Made by a program: the position numbers and the translations under genes. A stretch of 17,500 nucleotides of DNA from Halisarca cf. caerulea (Eukaryota > Porifera > Demospongiae > Chondrillida > Halisarcidae). The stretch covers positions 4,042,979 to 4,060,478 of the forward strand of contig CAUJGJ010000313.1 in NCBI GenBank assembly GCA_963170055.1, in the 5' to 3' direction. The notes beneath the pieces are model-generated. The model did no database searches. It was not told the origin of the DNA and saw only the letters and a list, made by a program, of their open reading frames with translations. Positions 1 to 12,453 of the stretch are shown here, piece after piece. The first letter of the stretch is position 1. Each line of letters starts with the position of its first letter.

Positions 1-187
1 GTTTCTTTTTCAGTTGTAGACTCTGCACTCGTCATCATTGGCCACTTTTGGGGTTTACTTTATAATCCCACTATGATTATCTTGAGATAGGATATTACGG
101 GCGCTATAAATTAATCTCAACAGACAATATATTATGAACTACATATTTATGATTGGAAATTGGATTTGAGTGTGTCTTGTTCAGTAG

Positions 188-940
188 TGTGTATTACTGG
201 GAGTTTGCATTAGCTGGGAGTGTGTGCTAACCAGGAGTGTGTGCTAACCAGGAGTGTGTGCTAACCAGGAGTGTGTGCTAACCAGGAGTGTGTGCTAACC
301 AGGAGTGTGTACTGACCAGGAGTGTGTGCTAACCAGGAGTGTGTGCTAACCAGGAGTGTGTGCTAACCAGGAGTGTGTGCTAACCAGGAGTGTGTGCTAA
401 CCAGGAGTGTGTGCTAACCAGGAGTGTGTGCTAACCAGGAGTGTGTGCTAATCAGGAGTGTGTGCTAACCCGGAGTGTGTGCTAATCAGGAGTGTGTACT
501 AAGCAGGAGTGTTACCAGCCAGGAGTGTGTGCTAACCAGGAGTGTGTGCTAATCCGGAGTGTGTGCTAATCAGGAGTGTGTACTAAGCAGGAGTGTTACC
601 AACCAGGAGTGTGTGTCAATTGGAAGTGGTGTGTTAACCAATAGTATTTACTGACACTATAGTGTGGGCTAACCTTGAGTGTGTAACTAAGCTGGAATGT
701 GTTTTAGTCAAAGTGTGTGCTATCCAAGAGGGCATGTTTAGTTACTCAACAGTAACTTGCATGTGCTAACCAGATGTGTAAGCTAACCAGGAGTGTGTGC
801 TGACCAGAAACATGTGCTGTCCAAGAGTATGTACTAACCAGGAGTGTGTACTGACCAGGAGTGTGCACTGACCAGGAGTGTGTGCTAACCAGGAGTGTAA
901 GCTAACCATGCAAAAGTGTGTGCTAGCCAGGAGTATGGGT
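188..940. repeat. 17-bp minisatellite
   Basis: The unit is AGGAGTGTGTGCTAACC (17 bp). About 23 tidy tandem copies fill 217-617, and degenerate copies run on either side to about 188 and 940. Variants such as TACTAAGC and GTTACCAGCC recur with an 84-bp spacing, for example CGGAGT at 471 and 555 and GTTACC at 511 and 595. This shows a higher-order unit of five monomers. There are no unique spacers between units, so it is not a CRISPR array. Confidence 0.95.
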
Positions 941-999
941 GTTTACTATGGTGGCAGTACCTCAGAATGTAGTTGGATTGGAGAAGATGTTAAATTATT

Positions 1000-1027
1000 G
1001 AAGTGTCGGATTACAGAGCTTCCACTG
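1000..1027 (-). mobile_element. Solo terminus of a pogo-like MITE
   Basis: Read on the - strand this stretch gives CAGTGGAAGCTCTGTAATCC followed by GACACTTC. That matches the terminal inverted repeat of the other CAGTGGAACC-type elements in the window, followed by the TA target at 1028-1029. I found no partner end upstream, so it is a truncated or degraded copy. Confidence 0.55.
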
Positions 1028-1179
1028 TACAAGAGGACATATAATATGTCCTAGCGCATTTACTGTAGTAACAACGTGCTATCCAGGAAGTGGGCATAGT
1101 AGTCATATATGAAATATGTGGGAACACACAGCATTTCTGAACCCGCTAATACAGTATGTATATATAATATTTATTTATA

Positions 1180-1182
<3 letters not shown>

Positions 1183-1241
<59 letters not shown>
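1183..1241. repeat. (AT)n microsatellite
   Basis: An almost pure alternating AT run about 58 bp long. It directly abuts the left end of the MITE at 1242, whose TA target duplication forms the last two bases of the run. It may have been the insertion target or may have grown from that target. Confidence 0.95.
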
Positions 1242-1242
<1 letters not shown>

Positions 1243-1417
1243 TGTATAGATGCTAATTTTCGCAAATTAGACTGCATTCGCAAAATTTCAATTGGGAATA
1301 TTTGGTAAGATACAAAGAATGTTTGTCTAAGATATAGTAGGGACTGGTCAATTGCAAATAGCAGCCGAGCCATTCATTCACAAAATATACGCCCCGCGAA
1401 AATTAGCACCTATACAG
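1242..1417. mobile_element. MITE of 176 bp with 22-bp terminal inverted repeats and TA target
   Basis: The left end begins CTGTATAGATGCTAATTTTC and the right end, reverse complemented, begins CTGTATAGGTGCTAATTTTC. They match over 22 bp with one mismatch. TA dinucleotides flank both ends (1240-1241 and 1418-1419), as expected of a TA target duplication of the Tc1/mariner superfamily. The left end also folds on itself: CTAATTT and AAATTAG (1253-1270) form a 7-bp stem around a TCGC loop. No transposase is encoded, so it is non-autonomous. Its TIR differs from the CAGTGGAACC family elsewhere in the window. Confidence 0.85.
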
Positions 1418-1731
1418 TAGTGACTGCATGCCAGTCCTATGTGTGTGGGTGCTTTTTCTAGGGATTCACCAATATTGTCGTTTGTACTTCCTTCGCAAGT
1501 TTGACATTTTCCTCTGTCTGACTACATTTTATCAGCTGTGATCCACACATTTGACATTTTTTATGCCGTCTTTCAAATGTTTGGTGTTGTGCGCATGTTC
1601 TTTGATGTCTGTAGAGTGCAGTAACTACACAATTTGTATGAAATATTATTGCCATGAAATGTACTGTTATATAGTACTGTGTGACCTTGTTTCTATGCAT
1701 GAAAGAACAAGTATCGTTTGAACTGCATGTA

Positions 1732-1732
1732 G

Positions 1733-1764
<32 letters not shown>

Positions 1765-1781
1765 TGCGTGTGCGTGCGTGC

Positions 1782-1850
<69 letters not shown>
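1732..1850. repeat. (TG)n microsatellite with (GTGC)n part
   Basis: About 119 bp of alternating purine-pyrimidine sequence, with a GTGC-rich section (1743-1790) followed by pure TG. It leaves long Val-Cys or Thr-His frames open on both strands, none of which I consider coding. Confidence 0.95.
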
Positions 1851-1851
<1 letters not shown>

Positions 1852-2363
1852 CTGCCTACAGCATATACAGAAATTGGTTGTATTGACATTTCGCTTCGTG
1901 CATGGTCTCAGCCAAACTTCGACTGGTGTAAGTGGACACCTTTATGCATGTGATGTTCACGCTTGCTTACGTGTTGCTATGTGGTTTACTGTGTATGTAT
2001 TGGCATGCATGAAATTGGGTGAGATCTATGTACACTGTATATACCTATGTTTGTATAATGGTGTGCTTGAGTGCATGTTGCTTAGTGTGCATCCACTGGT
2101 GTTTGTACACACGGAAGTACATGTGGTTGTGAACAACTGTAATGGTTCAGAGATACAGTGGACACTGGTTATGAAGAAATCTCATACCATGAATTTCTGC
2201 ATTGTAGTGAATGTAATACAATGTCATGTGACCCAGTTAATGTTTCACTATGAAAGTGTAACTGGCTATCGTGAATTTCGATATAGTTAAGAATTTTCAG
2301 TGTATCCTGTTGTTCGTTATAGTGAGTTTCGCAGTAATGTAGTTTCCATTTCACAAGAAAGTA

Positions 2364-2450
2364 CACTAAAACCTCTGTAATCCACTACTCAGTAGGGCTT
2401 GAATAGGTGACGGGTTAGGAGGTTGTCGGATTACAGAGTGACTCTAGTCA
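2364..2450. mobile_element. Truncated pogo-like MITE related to the 2647-2821 copy
   Basis: The left end is TA then CACTAAAACCTCTGTAATCC. The right part has GGATTACAGAGTGACTCT, a near inverse of the left end. Its reverse complement contains AGAGTCACTC..ATCCGAC.ACCTCCTAA, also present at 2738-2771 in the neighbouring element, so the two are related copies in opposite orientation. At about 87 bp it is half the usual size here, so it is probably an internal deletion form. Confidence 0.5.
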
Positions 2451-2646
2451 TACATAAATCCTTTCATATGGTGTCTGTAGCTCATAAGATGGTCAGGTTA
2501 AACAGAATGTTGGAGTACAGATATTGTACTATGTATATTTGTGATCAGTTATACGTGCAGCTGTGTCAAGGTACTGAGTGCAAGTGCTGTACACAAGCAT
2601 ATGGGAAGGAAAATTTAAGTACTGGGGAGAAATAGAAAGATTGATA

Positions 2647-2821
2647 CAGTGGAACCTCTGTAAGTCGACACCTCTATATCCAACATTCTCTGTAATCTAA
2701 CCATCCTGTGAGGTATCAGCACCATACTAAAGTATTCTAAGAGTCACTCCATGATCCGACTACCTCCTAATCGGATGCTTTTCCATGCCCCACAGAGTGT
2801 CATATTGAAGAGGTTTCATTG
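2647..2821. mobile_element. Pogo-like MITE, 175 bp, TA target
   Basis: The left end is CAGTGGAACCTCTGTAAG. The right end, reverse complemented, is CAATGAAACCTCTTCAAT. They match at about 17 of the first 24 positions, and TA flanks both ends (2645-2646 and 2822-2823). There is no coding capacity. The CAGTGGAACCTC start resembles pogo/Tigger-type termini, but the superfamily assignment is inferred. Confidence 0.7.
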
Positions 2822-2888
2822 TAGGCCTACGTTAGCCTTCTTGTACCTTCAAGGATTGCGTCTCAAAAGTAAGAGGGCTACGACCCTG

Positions 2889-2914
2889 CCCCCCCCCCCC
2901 CCCCCCCCCCCCCC
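2889..2914. repeat. Homopolymer C26
   Basis: An uninterrupted run of 26 cytosines, so G26 on the other strand, which can form a G-quadruplex. The exact length in an assembly is unreliable. Confidence 0.95.
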
Positions 2915-3198
2915 ACTTGCTTGTTTGCATGGTTTTGTCACGTGTGCAGGCTGCTGTACTGTTAGTAGTTATTGTACTACAGAATGATAATGATGGCCAT
3001 TTAAAATGGTGCTATTGGTGTTAAGCCAGTATAAGTGAAATTAGTCAAATGGCTATGCTCAGCAAGCGTAAACTTTGACCAAATTCTTATTGAAAGTGTG
3101 TCTGTTCCCTTTACGATGTGTTTAAATGTTATTTGTGTTTGTATGTATCTATCACTGTCCAAAAGTGTTTTCTCTTCTTTGTTCTGACCACCGCCTAG

Positions 3199-5562
<2,364 letters not shown>

Positions 5563-5759
5563 CACTGGAGAGTGGGGTGACGTATAATGTTATTCTTTCT
5601 AATTATTATGTCAGCGCTAGTCTGTGATGCATTAAAACCGCGTGCATGGTATTCCGTCGCCACTTGTGTGTACTGTCAAGCTGTTCGCAATTCAGTCTCG
5701 AAGTAGTTTCTGTGTGTTAGTCTAAGAGCAAGCATTGAAATAAGGTCGCCTACGTAGCA
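5563..5759 (+). promoter_or_regulatory. 197-bp intergenic spacer: ELAC1 3' UTR and promoter/5' UTR of gene 2
   Basis: The whole space between the ELAC1 stop and the next ATG. It has more CpG than the introns around it, for example CCGCG at 5638 and CCGTCGCC at 5652. A TCAGTCT at about 5692 would fit a loose initiator, and no firm TATA box is seen. An in-frame TGA at 5736-5738 lies before the gene-2 ATG, which supports that start. Promoter placement is inferred from position. Confidence 0.5.
5631..5636 (+). terminator. ATTAAA polyadenylation signal, probably of ELAC1
   Basis: The common variant ATTAAA lies 69 bp past the ELAC1 stop. It is the only AATAAA-like hexamer in the spacer. If used, cleavage would fall around 5650, about 110 bp before the next ATG. 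Confidence 0.45.
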
Positions 5760-6065
5760 ATGCTCAGCAAGGAGTGGCGATCAGTCACTGTTACAGTAGC
5801 GTTATTGCTTTTGTCGCTTATCGCGTTTGCCTGCTGCCAGCCCAGCAGTGGACATTTCACGTATAGTGACAGAGGGAATTCTCCGGTGTGTTCTCTTCAG
5901 TTGTTTGACTGGAAGACTATCTGTCACGAAGACGCTGACTGCCCAACTCGTCCGGAGAGCGGTCTAACGACCGGTCACTTCATGATTGGAGATCCGTCTA
6001 GACCCGATTCGACCAAAAAGGAAGCTGCTAGAGTAGAGAAGTGTTACTCTTACTGCATGCGTACG
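5760..6065 (+). CDS. Gene 2 exon 1: signal peptide and first cysteines
   Basis: The ATG at 5760 follows an in-frame TGA at 5736. The exon encodes residues 1-102: a signal peptide, then C44, C55, C61, C95 and C99. The donor gtgagc is at 6066, phase 0. Reading through the donor stops at 6143, which would give a 127-aa secreted alternative if the intron were retained. Confidence 0.87.
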
Positions 6066-6633
6066 GTGAGCCCCCAGCTTAGAGTTACTGTAGATGTAGA
6101 GAATATAGGCTTAATATACTGCATAGCAGATTTTAAGTTATAATGTAAGATCACACAGTCATCATATATATATTAATATTGGGCAGATTATATGCTAGTA
6201 AACAGATTATGCATGTAGTCACCCTGCAGCTGCTGTGTTAGCTTGTTTGCAAACTATTGTATTTATGTTGCCATATATGCATTCACTAGCTGGACCAGAT
6301 ACGTACAGTAGTTGTCAATCTCAGCATATACTAGACTAGTGTTATGCGGTAACTGCATAACTGTACTTAATAGGCACCTATTGCAGCATGCAGCTATGAT
6401 TCAGAAATTGAGCATGTACATGTAGTTGGTGGCATTGGTATAATATGTGATTTGACTTTCATTATAATATTATACTGGGTGTCCCTTGCAACTGTTTGCT
6501 TCTGGACAATGATGTAATGCCATGTTTTTGTTGACAAAAGGCAACCACGTCATCGAGTACAGTTATAATGCACTCAGTCTGCATTCTTAACTGATTAAAT
6601 CTTAGACTACTGCTTGTATACATGCACAGCACT

Positions 6634-6720
<87 letters not shown>

Positions 6721-9700
6721 TGAATCTGAATGTATAATTTATTGAGCTGCTTTACTTTCCTCTCAGTGTACCCTAGGGGTAACAGTGAACATCTACTTTT
6801 TTAGGCCCATGCACTAAATTAATTCATATACTGTTTGATTTGTCATTAATATTTCATGTGCATTTGTGATGGCGCTTTGCCTGCTTCTTGTATGTATACG
6901 GATTATAGTATCCTCCAACTGATGCTCAAATATTGGCTGCAATTCGGACTAATCCTTTTACCATGGATATCTCATCATTCCGCTGTAATGATTCACTCAA
7001 TGTGAGTTTGAACCTAATTCAGTATTTGATTAATTGGAAAGTAACACTTATTTAATAGTACACGTACAGGAATACGCATACATGGCCACACTACTTGCCT
7101 AGATCATGACTGCATCTTTCACTGTATGTATGTGTTGCATGTATGGCATTGCTTCTTGTTATTATCATATTAATTGTTTTAATATGTTGCATTTTCTTCA
7201 CGTATCACTGATTTGTGGTGCATGGTGAAATTCAATCCCACCATGTAGTGGCGCATAGCTTTTGTATGTACATAAGTATACTTCTAGATAGCTTGTATAT
7301 CTTCACATTCCACAGGCATCGCTATGCTTGTCAGCATGTTTGCATCATCTCAAGGATCAGCTAAAGTTTACCCAGCATGCCAATGTCCCCAGTGGAAGTT
7401 GTATTCAGTTATGTGCACCAGGGGTAAGTTATCTTAACTGAAAAGTTTATGAAATTATGCGTACCAGTACAGCATGAGTGTTGACTTTTTGTAAAAATGA
7501 TAAAGTATACTTAATATCAGCTGTAGACTGTTTAATTTGACATTGTAATACAGTGAGGCATATGTCAATAAAGACTTCCAGTCTTACTGTATGACATTGT
7601 ATAGAAAATGGCAATTTGGTCTCCGTATAGACAGGTGGTTCTTATACCAGAGCTACCTTCAAGTTGAGGAATTTCTCAAGGGGATTGAGGAGATTAGGTA
7701 TTAGTGAAATAGTCCATTTGTGCAAAATGATATCATTGAGCAGTGTGTGGGTGGAGGGGGGTGATCTGTGTTAACACGCCAGTCTGCACTTAGTGGATGG
7801 GAACCACCCAGCCTCTAAATGCTGCCACACTTTCACAGAGGTGTATTGTATCACTGATGTGGTCCATATGGATCAGCCTGATACGGTGGTCAAGTATGAA
7901 CAGGTCACTGGTACTTCCATGATATGCGGGTTGCACTGTATAATAATTATATGGATTCAAAAATAAAAAGTAGTGTTACATTGCACGATGGGATGTTTCA
8001 CGGTGGTAGTGACGACTCTACAGTAACTTTGCTTCATACCCTAGCTTCATCAGCTGGCCTCCCTAGATACAATTCATAGATCTACTAAAATTGCTTCAAA
8101 TGCATGATCTCTTTACCATCTTGTAACTTAAGGCTAAAGCTAGTCTAAGATTTTTTTCCCTGGGGCAAGACCCACACAGCTTGTGGTACCTGTGGGTGCA
8201 TATGCTGCCGTGCACTCGAAGACTTTTACTGAGTCTCTCCCCACCCCACAAGCACATATTATATAAAAATGAAACCCAGAAATATTTCAGTCCTGCTCTT
8301 ACACTCTTTCTTCACTCATATACTGACATAGGTTGAAAGAGGTGTCTGTGATAGGGCATTTGCTTTGAGAAATAATGCAACTTTGGACAAAGATCTCAAG
8401 TGGTGTAACCAGTTCTGTAGGAATGAGACTGCACTTTGTGAACACATGTGTGATGAGACGTTGGATGTCCTTGAAAGTAAATTGTCTATCTCTCTTCCCT
8501 CTCTCATTCACCCTCTCCTTCCCTCTATCCTTCCCCTCTCATTTCCTCCCTTCCTACTTTGTCCATGCAGCTGGCCTTCCTTCCTAGCTCCTTCTTTCTT
8601 CCTCTCTCTTTTCATCCTTTTCACCCTCACTGTCCTACCCTTGGTCTTTTTCTCTCCTTCCCCGCTATGTAAACGTACTATATGTATGCATATACATAGT
8701 ATGATGTTATGCTGGTTAAAGGATTGTGAAGATAAACTGTGGAATGTGATAATGTAGTGAGTGTGCACATCAATTACCTTGTTTTATCAACAGATAATAA
8801 CCTGCCAGAAGAAAGACTACCTGTCGTCAGGGAAGCTTTGCCAATTTTCACAAGACCATCACCTAAACACTTTGAATTGTGGAAGAATGCAGTTATGAAG
8901 TACCGCCCACAGTTAGAGTCTTCCTTCGAGTCAAGTGAGGTTTATGGAGTACTGTGGGAGATGTCATTTACACTGTATGGAAACAAGTCTTACATTCCAC
9001 AGGTATGTAAGTATATCCACACTATTTTTGTATCAAACTTTCACTCATCATGCATGCTTATCATTCATTTTGGAAATTTCTTTGATTAAATTTTGCTATT
9101 GCTTGGTCACTTCCTCCTATCACACACAACACAGACCTACATATTAACTGCTTTCACAGGTGTCTCCTAGTCTACAAATCACAAACATCCAAAAGCATGA
9201 TATAATTAGCAGAGTTGTGAAAATATTTACAGTGGAACTTGCTTATAATGAGTACCTAGGTTAGTACATACTCCTGAATAGTAAGTACTCCTGGATAGTA
9301 AAAATACTCCTCATTCTGTCCCTGTGTATACCTCATGTACATGAACCAACCCAGATAGTAAGTACCTCTGATAATAAGTACTAATTTTGTGTCCATAAGC
9401 AAGTTCCACTGTATTAGTACATAGGTTGATCATAGGTATGTACAGTGCATGGAACCTTCGAATAAAGAACACCCTGGGGTTGGCGTAAATTCAGATGATT
9501 TGTTCTTTGTTGAGAGGTTTTCCTCTTTGGGAGGTCAAAATGTTTTGTAGGAATTATACTCGGACCATAAGTTGTGTCCTTTGCAGAGAGGTGTGTCATA
9601 CTGCACCGTTATTTGGGAGAGTCCACTATGGAGGCTCCACTGTAGATACATGTGCTAAAGCCACCATACCTGATGATACTTGTGATGTGTGTTACTTTCA

Positions 9701-11424
9701 AGTATATATTATTGGCTCAGAGCTAATCATATGTACATACATACACATTTGTCTATACATACTTACATATCAGATCATCCTGTATGATATTATCCATGTT
9801 TTGCTGCCTTGGATCTGTTTCAGTTAGTCAATTTATGGTTTGTGGTGGTAGTCATAAACCACGGTAACACACAGCCTCATGTAGAAAGCTGCTAAGAGTT
9901 TAGGAAATGTTGTACTAGCTGGTTCAACTGCCATTTCTGAGTTAATGTCATGCTTGAGAGCACCTAATATTTAGTATTGTACACAACTCTACCAATGTAG
10001 AGTGCATAATTGTCTGCCAGTTGTGTGTCGATTTTGGACAGCTTATGATCATGCATGTTTTCTATGTATAGTGCAGTGAAGTCTCTCTTATATATACACT
10101 GAACCCTGTGTAATCTGGAACCCTTTCTAAACTCAATGTCATATAATCAGAAATATCGGCGGTCATTTTATTTTGGCGGATTGACGGTTTGATCAAGTAC
10201 CATCAAATTAATATCTGTCAATATTTCCATACAAGACTGACATTCCTTCAATTGGAGTTTCATGAGTAGCCGCTTATGAAGCAATTCACACTTTTACTAT
10301 ACAAAAGTTACTGTATTATAGCAAATGTGTGATTATCCTAAGTACAGTCAAACCTATTAACAAAGTCACTTGATACAACATCACTCTCTCTACAACAACG
10401 CACATGTTGTGAATTGTTTCACTGGTCCCTGTACAAAATGTAGTCTAATTACAACAACAACTTGGTTATATGTAGCAGCACAAAACAGGGGAGCCATGCA
10501 ATGGTAACAGTTTTTACTGTATCTCTAAAGAACTGAGAGGAAATCAAGAATACAATGATAAGCGAGCAGTAATCTTAAGAAACTTTTCATCCTTGTACAA
10601 AATTCGATCAAAGACTCCATTTTAGTAGCTGTGGCTGTGAATATGATTAAAACCTAGCAGGCCAATTGTCAAAATAAAAGCCCAAAATCGCCAATTTGAA
10701 ATATTCTTTCCGCCAATATTTCAGGTTATAAGTTTTTTTTTCAAGGCCTGTTTACTACATAATATTCTCAGTACATCTACGTACATCGGGACCTCTGATA
10801 GTGGACTCTCAATCCTAAATACGGACACAATATAATTAACCTCTCTACAAAAGACACAGCTTGAGGTCCTTAATGCTTATACATTTTCAACTTCCCAAAG
10901 AGGACAGCCTCCTTACAAAGGACAAGAGAGCTGTTCCAAAGTATCCTTTATCGGAGGTTCCACTGCAGAACCTCCATTATCTGGAAACTCTCCATGTAAA
11001 CTGAACATTATTTTGGTCCCAAGGGTGGTGGGCTTAGAGAGGATTCACTGCAAAAGTTTAATCAAATTCTAAAAATCCTAAAAATTGTGATATTCTTCAT
11101 TCATGTCTTGCATGCAGCAGTTTTGGAAACAGAATAATTTGGAACATTCTTGTGCTGGTGTGTATAGTATGCATGTTACGTGTATGTACTCTTGCATGCT
11201 TTCTTTCTATGCCTGTAGCACATGCACCTGTTTTTCCTACCGGATGAGGTGATGTTCTACCGCCAGTCTCCAACATTGCTCAGTACTCCGTTGCACCAAT
11301 GTGTTCAACTGGATGCTAGATTTGAGTTGATAGGTCTTGATCCACCCCACAATGAACTTTCAGCGTCTGCGCAAATTTGTTCTCAAGGTGAGAGCAATCT
11401 GTTTGATGTGTGTTTGTGTGTGTT

Positions 11425-11466
<42 letters not shown>

Positions 11467-11488
11467 GGTGTGTGTACATGTGTGTGTT

Positions 11489-11553
<65 letters not shown>

Positions 11554-12385
11554 ATGAGTATATATGTATGTGTTGTACGTACATGTGTGTGTCAGTCTAT
11601 GTGTGATTAGACCACATCTTCTCATAAACTATACCTGTATTGCTTGTAATGGTTTATATGTAGTATGTACAATCTTTCTTTACTTCTAGGTGCCGCCATC
11701 CCAGACCCTCCCGAAAAGATCACTGCACTCGCTACAGAGTTCACAGATTACGTGAATCTGACGAAGTTGACTGTGCATATTTCTGGTCACAGTCCAGGTA
11801 GAGGATTACATAGAGCATACTTCATACAGTAAATGTAAAACCTCACTAAGAGGAACACTCTTAAGAAGAATTCCTGCTAAACACAAACTAGTTTCCTAGC
11901 CCTGTTTGCTTTGCTGTAGTACTGTACATGTATGACAGTAACTGTATCCAGATAAGAAGAACTTTTGACAATGAGAACTAATTGCATGGATCCCCTGAAG
12001 TTCATCTTAAAGAAGTTTGACTGCATCTGTCAAAAGGGCACTTATGACTATATATGAAATTCCTGTTGGTTAGTATGCTAGTGCTAGAGCTATGAATTTA
12101 CACAGGAATTTGTTATAGCAATAATTTCTTTTGAACGATCATCATTGTTTAATAACAGTGTTAATCATTCTCTTTTTCTGTAGAGAAGGACCTCTGTGAT
12201 AACTATCTAGTGAGTTTAGAGTTTTATAATGATGGTAACGGTACTGCCTTCAACAAGAGCTTCTCCAAGGTCAGTGAATGGTGTACTTTGGTACTTTCAG
12301 TGAATTCTATACTGCATGTACTGTATGTTTGTACATGTGTGCCATGATACTGTGTATAGTGTAGTGTGTGTGTGTGTGTGGGTGG

Positions 12386-12453
<68 letters not shown>

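Larger units (their letters stand above)
1..3198 (+). other. Upstream intron of ELAC1, rich in repeats, no exon found
   Basis: The first ELAC1 exon in the window begins at 3199 with the last base of a split codon, so a preceding exon must exist. I looked for the missing N-terminal RNase Z blocks (the HxHxDH metal site and the conserved histidine before the GKLKSG block) in all frames of this stretch and saw none. It is best read as a single intron longer than 3 kb. It holds a 17-bp minisatellite, an AT tract, a MITE, a TG tract, fragments of pogo-like MITEs and a C26 run, annotated separately. The open frames over the repeats are composition artefacts. Confidence 0.6.

Noticed and set aside
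188..940. CRISPR-like array
   Set aside because: Units of 17 bp follow each other directly with no unique spacers, in an animal-type genome.
1736..2290. 184-codon open frame on + after the TG repeat
   Set aside because: Its first third is translated TG repeat, and the rest shows no domain or start context. TG-rich DNA is poor in stop codons, and the stretch lies in the ELAC1 intron.
8365..8757. 130-codon frame across exon 4 of gene 2
   Set aside because: It starts inside exon 4 and runs through the donor into low-complexity CT sequence; only 8332-8476 is exon.
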